Of a DNA stretch of 64,000 nucleotides, positions 44,285 to 58,900 are shown one piece after another. The stretch is from Muricea muricata. Its lineage: Eukaryota; Cnidaria; Anthozoa; Malacalcyonacea; Plexauridae. A program made the translations under genes and the position numbers. Below the pieces are notes generated by a model. The model was not told where the DNA came from, did not search any database, and worked only from the letters and a program-made list of their open reading frames with translations. The stretch lies in assembly GCA_963855995.1 (NCBI GenBank), contig OY979721.1, forward strand, positions 3,472,001 through 3,536,000. The letters run 5' to 3'. Each line of letters starts with the position of its first letter. The first letter of the stretch is position 1.

Positions 44285-47200
44285 TTAAAGCTTTGGTTTC
44301 AATTACTGCTTAATTCATGTGGTTCAAATCTCGCTGAAGTCAATGGTAAAACTTTTTGCTTAAAATGAAGTAAAAAAATTGGTTAAAGTCAATCATGTAC
44401 ACAATATGCTCAAGCACGAACATATGGTGCAGGGGTTAAGGCTTTGGTTTCAATTACTGCTTCGTGTTGGTCAAATCTCCCTGAAGGTGAAACGTTTTGC
44501 TTAAAATGAAGTAAAAAAATTGGTTAAAGTCAATAATTTACACTATATGCGCAAGCATGAACATATGGTGCAGGGGTTAAGGCTTTGGTTTCAAATACTG
44601 CTTCGCGTGGTTCAAATCTCGCTGAAGTCAATAGTAAAACATTTTGCTTAAAATGAAGTAAAAAAATTGGTCAAAGTCAATAATCTACACCAAATGCTCA
44701 AGCATGAACATATGGTGCAGGGGTTAAGGCTTTGATTTCAATTACTGCTTTGTGTGGTTCAAATCTCGCTAAGGTCAATAGTAAAACTTTTTGCTTAAAA
44801 TGAAGTAAAAAAATTGGTTAAAGTCAATAATCTACACTATACGCACAAGCATGAACATATGGTGCAAGGTTTAAGGCTTTGGTTTCAAATACTGCTGCGT
44901 GTGGTTCAAATCTCGCTGAACTCAATGGTAAAACTTTTTGCTTAAAATGAAGTAAAAAAATTGGTTAAAGTCAATAATCTACACCAAATGCTCAAGCATG
45001 AACATATGGTGCAGGGGTTAAGGCTTTGATTTCAATTACTGCTTCGTGTGGTTCAAATCTCGCTAAGGTCGATAGTAAAACTTTTTGCTTAAAATGAAGC
45101 AAAAAAATTGGTTAAAGTCAATAATCTACACCATATGTTTAAGCATTGACATATGGTGCAGGGGTTAAGGCTTTGGTTTCAATTACTGCTTCGTGTGGCT
45201 CAAATCTCGCTGAAGGTAAAACGTTTTGCTTAAAATGAAGTAAAAAAAATGGTTAAAGTCAATAATCTATACTGTATGCTTAAGCATGAACATATGGTGC
45301 AGGGGTTAAGGCTTTGGTATCAATTACACCTTAGTGTGGTTCAAATCTCGCTGAGGTCAATTATAAAATGTTTTGCTTAAATAAATGAAGTAAAAAAATT
45401 GGTTACAGTCAATAATCTACAGTATATGTTTAAGCATGAACATATGGTGCAGGGTTTAAGGCTTTGGTTTCAAATACTGCTTCGTGTGGTTCAAATCTCG
45501 CTGAGGTCAATTGTAAATCGTTTTGCTTAAAATGAAGTAAAAAAATTGGTTAAAATCTATAATGTACACCATATGTTTAAGCATGAACATATGGTGCAGG
45601 GGTTAAGGCTTTGGTTTCAATTACTCCTTAGTGTGGTTCAAATCTCGCTGAGGTCAATTGTAAAACGTTTTGCTTAAAATGAAGTAAAAAATAGTTCTAA
45701 GTCAATAATCTACACCATATGCTCAAGCAGGAACATATGGTGCAGAGGTAAGGCTTTGGTTTAAATTACTGCTTCGTGTGGTTCAAATCTCGCTGAGGCC
45801 AATTGCAAAGCTTTTTGCTTAAAATGAAGTAAAAAAATTGGTTAAAGTCAATAATCTACACTATGCGCTCAAGCATGAACATATGGTGCAAGGTTTAAGA
45901 CTTTGGTATCAAATACTGCTTCGTGAGGTTCAAATCTCGCTGAGGTCAATTGTAAAACTTTTTGCTTAAAATGAAGTAAAAAAATTGGTTAAAGTCAATA
46001 ATATACACTATATACTCAAGCATAAACATATGGTGCAGGGGTTAAGGCTTTGGTTTCAATTACTGCTTCGTGTGGTTCAAATCTCGCTGAAGTCAATTGT
46101 AAAACGTTTTGCTTAAAAGAAGTAAAAAAATTGGTTAAAGTCAATAATCTACACCCTATGTTTAAGCATGAACATATGGTGCAGGGGTTAAGGCTATGGT
46201 TTCAATTACTGCTTCGTGTGGTTCAAATCTCGCTGAGGTCAATTGCAAAGCTTTTTGCTTAAAATGAAGTAAAAAAATTGGTTAAAGTCAATAATCTACA
46301 CTATACGCTCAAGCATGAACATATGGTGCAAGGTTTAAGGCTTTGGTTTCAAATACTGCTGCGTGTGGTTCAAATCTCGCTGAAGTCAATGGTAAAACTT
46401 TTTGCTTAAAATGAAGTAAAAAAATTGGTTAAAGTCAATAATCTACACAATATGCTCAAGCATGAACATATGGTGCAGGGGTTAAGGCTTTGATTTCAAT
46501 TACTGCTTCATGTGGTTCAAATCTCGCTAAGGTCAATAGTAAAACTTTTTGCTTAAAATGAAGTAAAAAAATTGGTTAAAGTCAATAATCTACACCATGT
46601 GTTTAAGCATTGACATATGGTGCAGGGGTTAAGGCTTTGGTTTCAATTACTGCTTCGTGTGGCTCAAATCTCGCTGAAGGTAAAACGTTTTGCTTAAAAT
46701 GAAGTAAAAAAAATGGTTAAAGTCAATAATCTACACTGTATGCTTAAGCATGAACATATGGTGCAGGGATTAAGGCTTTGGTTTCAATTACACCTTAGTG
46801 TGGTTCAAATCTCGCTGAGGTCAATTATAAAACGTTTTGCTTAAATAAATGAAGTAAAAAAATTGGTTACAGTCAATAATCTACAGCATATGTTTAAGCA
46901 TGAACATATGGTGCAGGGTTTAAGGCTTTGATTTCAAATACTGCTTCGTGTGGTTCAAATCTCGCTGAAGTCAATTGTAAATCGTTTTGCTTAAAATGAA
47001 GTAAAAAAATTGGTTAAAATCTATAATGTACACCATATGTTTAAGCATGAACATATGGTGCAGGGGTTAAGGCTTTGGTTTAAATTACTGCTTCGTGTGG
47101 TTCAAATCTCGCTGAGGCCAATTGCAAAGCTTTTTGCTTAAAATGAAGTAAAAAAATTGGTAAAAGTCAATAATCTACACTATACGCTCAAGCATGAACA

Positions 47201-47436
47201 TATGGTGCAAGGTTTAAGACTTTGGTTTCAAATACTGCTTCGTGAGGTTCAAATCTAGCTGAGGTCAATTGTAAAACTTTTTGCTTAAAATGAAGTAAAA
47301 AAATTGGTTAAAGTCAATAATCTACACTATATACTCAAGCATGAACATATGGTGCAGGGGTTAAGGCTTTGGTTTCAATTACTGCTTCGTGTGGTTCAAA
47401 TCTCGCTGAAGTCAATTGTAAAACGTTTTGCTTAAA

Positions 47437-47479
47437 CATAGGGTGTAGATTATTGACTTTAACCAATTTTTTTACTTCT
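47437..47479. repeat. 43-bp micro-inversion within a monomer
   Basis: Between GCTTAAA and TTTAAGC, which are inverse copies of each other, the normal segment beginning AGAAGTAAAAAAATTGG is present in exact reverse complement (CATAGGGTGTAGATTATTG and onward). Length and sequence match the non-inverted version elsewhere, for example at 47877-47919. Confidence 0.9.
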
Positions 47480-50400
47480 TTTAAGCATGAACATATGGTG
47501 CAGGGGTTAAGGCTTTGGTTTAAATTACTGCTTCGTGTGGTTCAAATCTCGCTGAGGCCAATTGCAAAGCTTTTTGCTTAAAATGAAGTAAAAAAATTGG
47601 TAAAAGTCAATAATCTACACTATACGATCAAGCATGAACATATGGTGCAAGGTTTAAGACTTTGGTTTCAAATACTGCTTCGTGAGGTTCAAATCTAGCT
47701 GAGGTCAATTGTAAAACTTTTTGCTTAAAATGAAGTAAAAAAATTGGTTAAAGTCAATAATCTACACTATATACTCAAGCATGAACATATGGTGCAGGGG
47801 TTAAGGCTTTGGTTTCAATTACTGCTTCGTGTGGTTCAAATCTCGCTGAAGTCAATTGTAAAACGTTTTGCTTAAAAGAAGTAAAAAAATTGGTTAAAGT
47901 CAATAATCTACACCCTATGTTTAAGCATGAACATATGGTGCAGGGGTTAAGGCTTTGGTTTCAATTACTGCTTCGAGTGGTTCAAATCTCGCTGAGGTCA
48001 ATTGCAAAGCTTTTTGCTTAAAATGAAGTAAAAAAATTGGTTAAAGTCAATAATCTACACTATACGCTCAAGCATGAACATATGGTGCAAGGTTTAAGAC
48101 TTTGGTTTCAAATACTGCTTCGTGTGGTTCAAATCTCGCTGAAGTCAATTGCAAAACGTTTTGCTTAAAATGAAGTAAAAAAATTGGTTAAAGTCAATAA
48201 TCTACACAATATGCTCAAGCATGAACATATGGTGCAAAAGTTAAGGCTTTGATTTCAATTACTGCTTCATGTGGTTCAAATCTCGCTAAGGTCAATAGTA
48301 AAACTTTTTGCTTAAAATGAAGTAAAAAAATTGGTTAAAGTCAATAATCTACACCATGTGTTTAAGCATTGACATATGGTGCAGGAGTTAAGGCTTTGGT
48401 TTCAATTACTGCTTCGTGTTGCTCAAATCTCGCTGAAGGTAAAACGTTTTGCTTAAAATGAAGTAAAAAAAATGGTTAAAGTCAATAATCTACACTGTAT
48501 GCTTAAGCATGAACATATGGTGCAGGGGTTAAGGCTTTGGTTTCAATTACACCTTAGTGTGGTTCAAATCTCGCTGAGGTCAATTATAAAACGTTTTGCT
48601 TAAATAAATGAAGTAAAAAAATTGGTTACAGTCAATAATCTACAGCATACGTTTAAGCATGAACATATGGTGCAGGGTTTAAGGCTTTGGTTTCAATTAC
48701 TGCTTAATTCATGTGGTTCAAATCTCGCTGAAGTCAATGGTAAAACTTTTTGCTTAAAATGAAGTAAAAAAATTGGTTAAAGTCAATAATGTACACAATA
48801 TGCTCAAGCACGAACATATGGTGCAGGGGTTAAGGCTTTGGTTTCAATTACTGCTTCGTGTTGGTCAAATCTCGCTGAAGGTGAAACGTTTTGCTTAAAA
48901 TGAAGTAAAAAAATTGGTTAAAGTCAATAATTTACACTATATGCTCAAGCATGAACATATGGTGCAAGGTTTAAGGCTATGGTTTCAAATACTGTTTCGT
49001 GTGGTTCAAATCTCGCTGAAGTCAATGGTAAAACTTTTTGCTTAAAATGAAGTAAAAAAATTGGTTAAAGTCAAAAATTTACACTATATGCACAAGCATG
49101 AACATATGGTGCAAGGTTTAAGGCTATGGTTTCAAATACTGTTTCGTGTGGTTCAAATCTCGCTGAAGTCAATAGTAAAACTTTTTGCTTAAAATGAAGT
49201 AAAAAAATTGGTTAAAGTCAATAATCTACACCAAATGCTCAAGCATGAACATATGGAGCAAGGTTTAATGCTTTGGTTTCAAATACTGCTTCGTGTGGTT
49301 CAAATCTCGCTGAAGTCAATGGTAAAACTTTTTGCTTAAAATGAAGTAAAAAAATTGGTTAAAATTAATAATCTACACAATATGCTCAAGCATGAATATA
49401 TGGTGCAGGGGTTAAGGCTTTGGTTTCAATGACTGCTTCGTGTGGGTCAAATCTCGCTGAAGTCAATTGCAAAACATTTTGCTTAAAATGAAGTAAAAAA
49501 TTGGGTAAAGTCAATAATCTTCACCAAATGCTCAAGCATGAACATATGGTGCAGGGGTTAAGGCTTTGGTTTCAATTACCGCTACGTGTGGTTCAAATCT
49601 CGCTGAGGTCAATTGTAAAACTTTTTGCTTAAAATGAAGTAAAAAAAAATGGTTACAGTCAATAATCTACAGCGCATGTTTAAGCATGAACATATGGTGC
49701 AGGGGCTAAGGCTTTGATCTCAATTATTGCTTCGTGTGGTTCAAATCTCGCTAAGGTCAATAGTAAAACTTTTTGCTTAAAATGAAGTAAAAAAATTGGT
49801 TAAAGTCAATAATCTACACCATGTGTTTAAGCATTGACATATGGTGCAGGAGTTAAGGCTTTGGTTTCAATTACTGCTTCGTGTTGCTCAAATCTCGCTG
49901 AAGGTAAAACGTTTTGCTTAAAATGAAGTAAAAAAAATGGTTAAAGTCAATAATCTACACTGTATGCTTAAGCATGAACATATGGTGCAGGGGTTAAGGT
50001 TTTGGTTTCAATTACACCTTAGTGTGGTTCAAATCTCGCTGAGGTCAATTATAAAACGTTTTGCTTAAATAAATGAAGTAAAAAAATTGGTTACAGTCAA
50101 TAATCTACAGCATACGTTTAAGCATGAACATATGGTGCAGGGTTTAAGGCTTTGGTTTCAATTACTGCTTAATTCATGTGGTTCAAATCTCGCTGAAGTC
50201 AATGGTAAAACTTTTTGCTTAAAATGAAGTAAAAAAATTGGTTAAAGTCAATAATGTACACAATATGCTCAAGCACGAACATATGGTGCAGGGGTTAAGG
50301 CTTTGGTTTCAATTAGTGCTTCGTGTTGGTCAAATCTCGCTGAAGGTGAAACGTTTTGCTTAAAATGAAGTAAAAAAATTGGTTAAAGTCAATAATTTAC

Positions 50401-50696
50401 ACTATATGCTCAAGCATGAACATATGGTGCAAGGTTTAAGGCTATGGTTTCAAATACTGTTTCGTGTGGTTCAAATCTCGCTGAAGTCAATGGTAAAACT
50501 TTTTGCTTAAAATGAAGTAAAAAAATTGGTTAAAGTCAATAATCTACACTATACGCTCAAGCATGAACATATGGTGCAAGGTTTAAGGCTTTGGTTTCAA
50601 ATACTGCTTGGTGTGGTTCAAATCTCGCTGAAGTCATTGGTAAAACTTTTTGCTTAAAATGAAGTAAAAAAATTGGTTAAAATCAATAATCTACAC

Positions 50697-50832
50697 TGTA
50701 ATAACTGTTGATGTACTCTCCATGTAGGCCTGCGAACAGGATAGGCCTGCGAACAGGATATATATATATATGTATTAGGGGGGGAACACATGCAGAGTTA
50801 GGGGTACGCAATTGTCAGAGTAAAGTTATAAC
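50697..50832. repeat. non-satellite passenger segment, copy 1
   Basis: About 136 bp unrelated to the monomer replaces satellite sequence. It has a tandem pair of AGGCCTGCGAACAGGAT, a (TA)n run, a G7 tract and a unique tail. Confidence 0.9.
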
Positions 50833-53800
50833 ATACACAATATGCTCAAGCATGAACATATGGTGCAGGGGTTAAGGCTTTGGTTTCAATGACTGCTTCG
50901 TGTGGGTCAAATCTCGCTGAAGTCAATCGCAAAACGTTTTGCTTAAAATGAAGTAAAAAAATTGGTTAAAGTCAATAATCTACACCAAATGCTCAAGCAT
51001 GAACATATGATGCAGGGGTTAAGGCTTTGGTTTCAATTACTGCTACGTGTGGTTCAAATCTCGCTGAGGTCAATTGTAAAACTTTTTGCTTAAAATGAAG
51101 TAAACAAAAATGGTTACAGTCAATAATCTACAGCACATGTTTAAGCATGAACATATGGTGCAGGGGTTAAGGCTTTGATTTCAATTACTGCTTCGTGTGG
51201 TTCAAATCTCGCTGAACTCAATGGTAAAACTTTTTGCTTAAAATGAAGTAAAAAAATTGGTTAAAGTCAATAATCTACACCCTATGTTTAAGCATGAACA
51301 TATGGTGCAGGGGTTAAGGCTTTGGTTTCAATTACTGCTTCGAGTGGTTCAAATCTCGCTGAGGTCAATTGCAAAGCTTTTTGCTTAAAATGAAGTAAAA
51401 AAATTGGTTAAAGTCAATAATCTACACTATACGCTCAAGCATGAACATATGGTGCAAGGTTTAAGACTTTGGTTTCAAATACTGCTTCGTGTGGTTCAAA
51501 TCTCGCTGAAGTCAATTGCAAAACGTTTTGCTTAAAATGAAGTAAAAAAATTGGTTAAAGTCAATAATCTACACAATATGCTCAAGCATGAACATATGGT
51601 GCAAAAGTTAAGGCTTTGATTTCAATTACTGCTTCATGTGGTTCAAATCTCGCTAAGGTCAATAGTAAAACTTTTTGCTTAAAATGAAGTAAAAAAATTG
51701 GTTAAAGTCAATAATCTACACCATGTGTTTAAGCATTGACATATGGTGCAGGAGTTAAGGCTTTGGTTTCAATTACTGCTTCGTGTTGCTCAAATCTCGC
51801 TGAAGGTAAAACGTTTTGCTTAAAATGAAGTAAAAAAAATGGTTAAAGTCAATAATCTACACTGTATGCTTAAGCATGAACATATGGTGCAGGGGTTAAG
51901 GCTTTGGTTTCAATTACACCTTAGTGTGGTTCAAATCTCGCTGAGGTCAATTATAAAACGTTTTGCTTAAATAAATGAAGTAAAAAAATTGGTTACAGTC
52001 AATAATCTACAGCATACGTTTAAGCATGAACATATGGTGCAGGGTTTAAGGCTTTGGTTTCAATTACTGCTTAATTCATGTGGTTCAAATCTCGCTGAAG
52101 TCAATGGTAAAACTTTTTGCTTAAAATGAAGTAAAAAAATTGGTTAAAGTCAATAATGTACACAATATGCTCAAGCACGAACATATGGTGCAGGGGTTAA
52201 GGCTTTGGTTTCAATTACTGCTTCGTGTTGGTCAAATCTCGCTGAAGGTGAAACGTTTTGCTTAAAATGAAGTAAAAAAATTGGTTAAAGTCAATAATTT
52301 ACACTATATGCTCAAGCATGAACATATGGTGCAAGGTTTAAGGCTATGGTTTCAAATACTGTTTCGTGTGGTTCAAATCTCGCTGAAGTCAATGGTAAAA
52401 CTTTTTGCTTAAAATGAAGTAAAAAAATTGGTTAAAGTCAAAAATTTACACTATATGCACAAGCATGAACATATGGTGCAAGGTTTAAGGCTATGGTTTC
52501 AAATACTGTTTCGTGTGGTTCAAATCTCGCTGAAGTCAATAGTAAAACTTTTTGCTTAAAATGAAGTAAAAAAATTGGTTAAAGTCAATAATCTACACCA
52601 AATGCTCAAGCATGAACATATGGAGCAAGGTTTAATGCTTTGGTTTCAAATACTGCTTCGTGTGGTTCAAATCTCGCTGAAGTCAATGGTAAAACTTTTT
52701 GCTTAAAATGAAGTAAAAAAATTGGTTAAAATTAATAATCTACACAATATGCTCAAGCATGAATATATGGTGCAGGGGTTAAGGCTTTGGTTTCAATGAC
52801 TGCTTCGTGTGGGTCAAATCTCGCTGAAGTCAATTGCAAAACATTTTGCTTAAAATGAAGTAAAAAATTGGGTAAAGTCAATAATCTTCACCAAATGCTC
52901 AAGCATGAACATATGGTGCAGGGGTTAAGGCTTTGGTTTCAATTACCGCTACGTGTGGTTCAAATCTCGCTGAGGTCAATTGTAAAACTTTTTGCTTAAA
53001 ATGAAGTAAAAAAAAATGGTTACAGTCAATAATCTACAGCGCATGTTTAAGCATGAACATATGGTGCAGGGGCTAAGGCTTTGATCTCAATTATTGCTTC
53101 GTGTGGTTCAAATCTCGCTAAGGTCAATAGTAAAACTTTTTGCTTAAAATGAAGTAAAAAAATTGGTTAAAGTCAATAATCTACACCATGTGTTTAAGCA
53201 TTGACATATGGTGCAGGAGTTAAGGCTTTGGTTTCAATTACTGCTTCGTGTTGCTCAAATCTCGCTGAAGGTAAAACGTTTTGCTTAAAATGAAGTAAAA
53301 AAAATGGTTAAAGTCAATAATCTACACTGTATGCTTAAGCATGAACATATGGTGCAGGGGTTAAGGTTTTGGTTTCAATTACACCTTAGTGTGGTTCAAA
53401 TCTCGCTGAGGTCAATTATAAAACGTTTTGCTTAAATAAATGAAGTAAAAAAATTGGTTACAGTCAATAATCTACAGCATACGTTTAAGCATGAACATAT
53501 GGTGCAGGGTTTAAGGCTTTGGTTTCAATTACTGCTTAATTCATGTGGTTCAAATCTCGCTGAAGTCAATGGTAAAACTTTTTGCTTAAAATGAAGTAAA
53601 AAAATTGGTTAAAGTCAATAATGTACACAATATGCTCAAGCACGAACATATGGTGCAGGGGTTAAGGCTTTGGTTTCAATTAGTGCTTCGTGTTGGTCAA
53701 ATCTCGCTGAAGGTGAAACGTTTTGCTTAAAATGAAGTAAAAAAATTGGTTAAAGTCAATAATTTACACTATATGCTCAAGCATGAACATATGGTGCAAG

Positions 53801-54063
53801 GTTTAAGGCTATGGTTTCAAATACTGTTTCGTGTGGTTCAAATCTCGCTGAAGTCAATGGTAAAACTTTTTGCTTAAAATGAAGTAAAAAAATTGGTTAA
53901 AGTCAATAATCTACACTATACGCTCAAGCATGAACATATGGTGCAAGGTTTAAGGCTTTGGTTTCAAATACTGCTTGGTGTGGTTCAAATCTCGCTGAAG
54001 TCATTGGTAAAACTTTTTGCTTAAAATGAAGTAAAAAAATTGGTTAAAATCAATAATCTACAC

Positions 54064-54199
54064 TGTAATAACTGTTGATGTACTCTCCATGTAGGCCTGC
54101 GAACAGGATAGGCCTGCGAACAGGATATATATATATATGTATTAGGGGGGGAACACATGCAGAGTTAGGGGTACGCAATTGTCAGAGTAAAGTTATAAC
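54064..54199. repeat. non-satellite passenger segment, copy 2
   Basis: Same segment as at 50697, 3,367 bp later, essentially identical. It was carried by block duplication and not by independent insertion, since the flanking monomers match too. Confidence 0.9.
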
Positions 54200-55842
54200 A
54201 TACACAATATGCTCAAGCATGAACATATGGTGCAGGGGTTAAGGCTTTGGTTTCAATGACTGCTTCGTGTGGGTCAAATCTCGCTGAAGTCAATCGCAAA
54301 ACGTTTTGCTTAAAATGAAGTAAAAAAATTGGTTAAAGTCAATAATCTACACCAAATGCTCAAGCATGAACATATGATGCAGGGGTTAAGGCTTTGGTTT
54401 CAATTACTGCTACGTGTGGTTCAAATCTCGCTGAGGTCAATTGTAAAACTTTTTGCTTAAAATGAAGTAAACAAAAATGGTTACAGTCAATAATCTACAG
54501 CACATGTTTAAGCATGAACATATGGTGCAGGGGTTAAGGCTTTGATTTCAATTACTGCTTCGTGTGGTTCAAATCTCGCTGAACTCAATGGTAAAACTTT
54601 TTGCTTAAAATGAAGTAAAAAAATTGGTTAAAGTCAATAATCTACACAATATGCTCAAGCATGAACATATGGTGCAGGGGTTAAGGCTTTGATTTCAATT
54701 ACTGCTTCGTGTGGTTCAAATCTCGCTAAGGTCGATAGTAAAACTTTTTGCTTAAAATGAAGTAAAAAAATTGGTTAAAGTCAATAATCTACACCATATG
54801 TTTAAGCATTGACATATGGTGCAGGGGTTAAGGCTTTGGTTTCAATTACTGCTTCGTGTGGCTCAAATCTCGCTGAAGGTAAAACGTTTTGCTTAAAATG
54901 AAGTAAAAAAAATGGTTAAAGTCAATAATCTACACTGTATGCTTAAGCATGAACATATGGTGCAGGGATTAAGGCTTTGGTTTCAATTACACCTTAGTGT
55001 GGTTCAAATCTCGCTGAGGTCAATTATAAAACGTTTTGCTTAAATAAATGAAGTAAAAAAATTGGTTACAGTCAATATCTACAGCATATGTTTAAGCATG
55101 AACATATGGTGCAGGGGTTAAGGCTTTGATTTCAATTACTGCTTCGTGTGGTTCAAATCTCGCTGAGGTCAATTATAAAACGTTTTGCTTAAATAAATGA
55201 AGTAAAAAAATTGGTTAAAATCTATAATGTACACCATATGTTTAAGCATGAACATATGGTGCAGGGGTTAAGGCTTTGGTTTCAATTACTCCTTAGTGTG
55301 GTTCAAATCTCGCTGAGGTCAATTGTAAAACGTTTTGCTTAAAATGAAGTAAAAAATAGTTCTAAGTCAATAATCTACACCATATGCTCAAGTAGGAACA
55401 TATGGTGCAGGGGTTAAGGCTTTGGTTTAAATTACTGCTTCGTGTGGTTCAAATCTCGCTGAGGCCAATTGCAAAGCTTTTTGCTTAAAATGAAGTAAAA
55501 AAATTGGTAAAAGTCAATAATCTACACTATGCGCTCAAGCATGAACATATGGTGCAAGGTTTAAGACTTTGGTATCAAATACTGCTTCGTGAGGTTCAAA
55601 TCTCGCTGAGGTCAATTGTAAAACTTTTTGCTTAAAATGAAGTAAAAAAATTGGTTAAAGTCAATAATCTACACTATATACTCAAGCATGAACATATGGT
55701 GCAGGGGTTAAGGCTTTGGTTTCAATTACTGCTTCGTGTGGCTCAAATCTCGCTGAAGTCAATTGTAAAACGTTTTGCTTAAAAGAAGTAAAAAAATTGG
55801 TTAAAGTCAATAATCTACACCCTATGTTTAAGCATGAACATA

Positions 55843-55922
55843 TGGTGCAGGGGTTAAGGCTTTGGTTTCAATTACTGCTTCGAGTGGTTCAAATCTCGCT
55901 GAGGTCAATTGCAAAGCTTTTT
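55843..55922 (+). promoter_or_regulatory. example of the tRNA-like Pol III module in one monomer
   Basis: A box TGGTGCAGGGG at 55843-55853, B box GGTTCAAATC at 55886-55895, T5 run at 55918-55922. The A-to-B distance of 43 nt is that of a tRNA gene, and T5 is a sufficient Pol III terminator. The T-arm words CGAG and CTCG around the B box still pair. A transcript of about 85-90 nt would be predicted. Seen: motifs and spacing. Inferred: transcription. Confidence 0.5.
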
Positions 55923-58900
55923 GCTTAAAATGAAGTAAAAAAATTGGTTAAAGTCAATAATCTACACTATACGCTCAAGCATGAACATATGGTGCAAGGT
56001 TTAAGGCTTTGGTTTCAAATACTGCTGCGTGTGGTTCAAATCTCGCTGAAGTCAATGGTAAAACTTTTTGCTTAAAATGAAGTAAAAAAATTGGTTAAAG
56101 TCAATAATCTACACAATATGCTCAAGCATGAACATATGGTGCAGGGGTTAAGGCTTTGATTTCAATTACTGCTTCATGTGGTTCAAATCTCGCTAAGGTC
56201 AATAGTAAAACTTTTTGCTTAAAATGAAGTAAAAAAATTGGTTAAAGTCAATAATCTACACCATGTGTTTAAGCATTGACATATGGTGCAGGGGTTAAGG
56301 CTTTGGTTTCAATTACTGCTTCGTGTGGCTCAAATCTCGCTGAAGGTAAAACGTTTTGCTTAAAATGAAGTAAAAAAAATGGTTAAAGTCAATAATCTAC
56401 ACTGTATGCTTAAGCATGAACATATGGTGCAGGGATTAAGGCTTTGGTTTCAATTACACCTTAGTGTGGTTCAAATCTCGCTGAGGTCAATTATAAAACG
56501 TTTTGCTTAAATAAATGAAGTAAAAAAATTGGTTACAGTCAATAATCTACAGCATATGTTTAAGCATGAACATATGGTGCAGGGGTTAAGGCTTTGATTT
56601 CAATTACTGCTTCGTGTGGTTCAAATCTCGCTAAGGTCAATAGTAAAACTTTTTGCTTAAAATGAAGTAAAAAAATTGGTAAAAGTCAATAATCTACACT
56701 ATGCGCTCAAGCATGAACATATGGTGCAAGGTTTAAGACTTTGGTATCAAATACTGCTTCGTGAGGTTCAAATCTCGCTGAGGTCAATTGTAAAACTTTT
56801 TGCTTAAAATGAAGTAAAAAAATTGGTTAAAGTCAATAATCTACACTATATACTCAAGCATGAACATATGGTGCAGGGGTTAAGGCTTTGGTTTCAATTA
56901 CTGCTTCGTGTGGCTCAAATCTCGCTGAAGTCAATTGTAAAACGTTTTGCTTAAAAGAAGTAAAAAAATTGGTTAAAGTCAATAATCTACACCCTATGTT
57001 TAAGCATGAACATATGGTGCAGGGGTTAAGGCTTTGGTTTCAATTACTGCTTCGAGTGGTTCAAATCTCGCTGAGGTCAATTGCAAAGCTTTTTGCTTAA
57101 AATGAAGTAAAAAAATTGGTTAAAGTCAATAATCTACACTATACGCTCAAGCATGAACATATGGTGCAAGGTTTAAGGCTTTGATTTCAAATACTGCTGC
57201 GTGTGGTTCAAATCTCGCTGAAGTCAATGGTAAAACTTTTTGCTTAAAATGAAGTAAAAAAATTGGTTAAAGTCAATAATCTACACAATATGCTCAAGCA
57301 TGAACATATGGTGCAGGGGTTAAGGCTTTGATTTCAATTACTGCTTCATGTGGTTCAAATCTCGCTAAGGTCAATAGTAAAACTTTTTGCTTAAAATGAA
57401 GTAAAAAAATTGGTTAAAGTCAATAATCTACACCATGTGTTTAAGCATTGACATATGGTGCAGGGGTTAAGGCTTTGGTTTCAATTACTGCTTCGTGTGG
57501 CTCAAATCTCGCTGAAGGTAAAACGTTTTGCTTAAAATGAAGTAAAAAAAATGGTTAAAGTCAATAATCTACACTGTATGCTTAAGCATGAACATATGGT
57601 GCAGGGATTAAGGCTTTGGTTTCAATTACACCTTAGTGTGGTTCAAATCTCGCTGAGGTCAATTATAAAACGTTTTGCTTAAATAAATGAAGTAAAAAAA
57701 TTGGTTACAGTCAATAATCTACAGCATATGTTTAAGCATGAACATATGGTGCAGGGGTTAAGGCTTTGATTTCAATTACTGCTTCGTGTGGTTCAAATCT
57801 CGCTAAGGTCAATAGTAAAACTTTTTGCTTAAAATGAAGTAAAAAAATTGGTTAAAGTCAATAATCTACACTATACGCACAAGCATGAACATATGGTGCA
57901 AGGTTTAAGGCTTTGGTTTCAAATATTGCTGCGTGTGGTTCAAATCTCGCTGAACTCAATGGTAAAACTTTTTGCTTAAAATGAAGTAAAAAAATTGGTT
58001 AAAGTCAATAATCTACACAATATGCTCAAGCATGAACATATGGTGCAGGGGTTAAGGCTTTGATTTCAATTACTGCTTCGTGTGGTTCAAATCTCGCTAA
58101 GGTCGATAGTAAAACTTTTTGCTTAAAATGAAGTAAAAAAATTGGTTAAAGTCAATAATCTACACCATATGTTTAAGCATTGACATATGGTGCAGGGGTT
58201 AAGGCTTTGGTTTCAATTACTGCTTCGTGTGGCTCAAATCTCGCTGAAGGTAAAACGTTTTGCTTAAAATGAAGTAAAAAAAATGGTTAAAGTCAATAAT
58301 CTACACTGTATGCTTAAGCATGAACATATGGTGCAGGGATTAAGGCTTTGGTTTCAATTACACCTTAGTGTGGTTCAAATCTCGCTGAGGTCAATTATAA
58401 AACGTTTTGCTTAAATAAATGAAGTAAAAAAATTGGTTACAGTCAATAATCTACAGCATATGTTTAAGCATGAACATATGGTGCAGGGGTTAAGGCTTTG
58501 ATTTCAATTACTGCTTCGTGTGGTTCAAATCTCGCTAAGGTCAATAGTAAAACTTTTTGCTTAAAATGAAGTAAAAAAATTGGTTAAAGTCAATAATCTA
58601 CACTATACGCACAAGCATGAACATATGGTGCAAGGTTTAAGGCTTTGGTTTCAAATACTGCTGCGTGTGGTTCAAATCTCGCTGAACTCAATGGTAAAAC
58701 TTTTTGCTTAAAATGAAGTAAAAAAATTGGTTAAAGTCAATAATGTACACTATATACTCAAGCATGAACATATGGTGCAGGGGTTAAGGCTTTGGTTTCA
58801 ATTACTGCTTCGTGTGGTTCAAATCTCGCTGAAGTCAATGGTAATACTTTTTGCTTAAAATGAAGTAAAAAAATTGGTTAAAGTCAATAATCTACACAAT

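Larger units (their letters stand above)
47900..54633. repeat. tandem duplication of a 3,367-bp higher-order block
   Basis: About 47900-51266 and 51267-54633 match almost base for base at an offset of 3,367 bp (23 monomers), including rare variants and the passenger segment. Inside, a 1,465-bp sub-block (10 monomers) is repeated, for example ACCATGTG-bearing monomers at 48353 and 49818. Confidence 0.85.

Noticed and set aside
55843-55922. Functional tRNA gene
   Set aside because: The boxes and spacing fit, but there is no acceptor stem and the anticodon stem does not pair, so it is only tRNA-derived.
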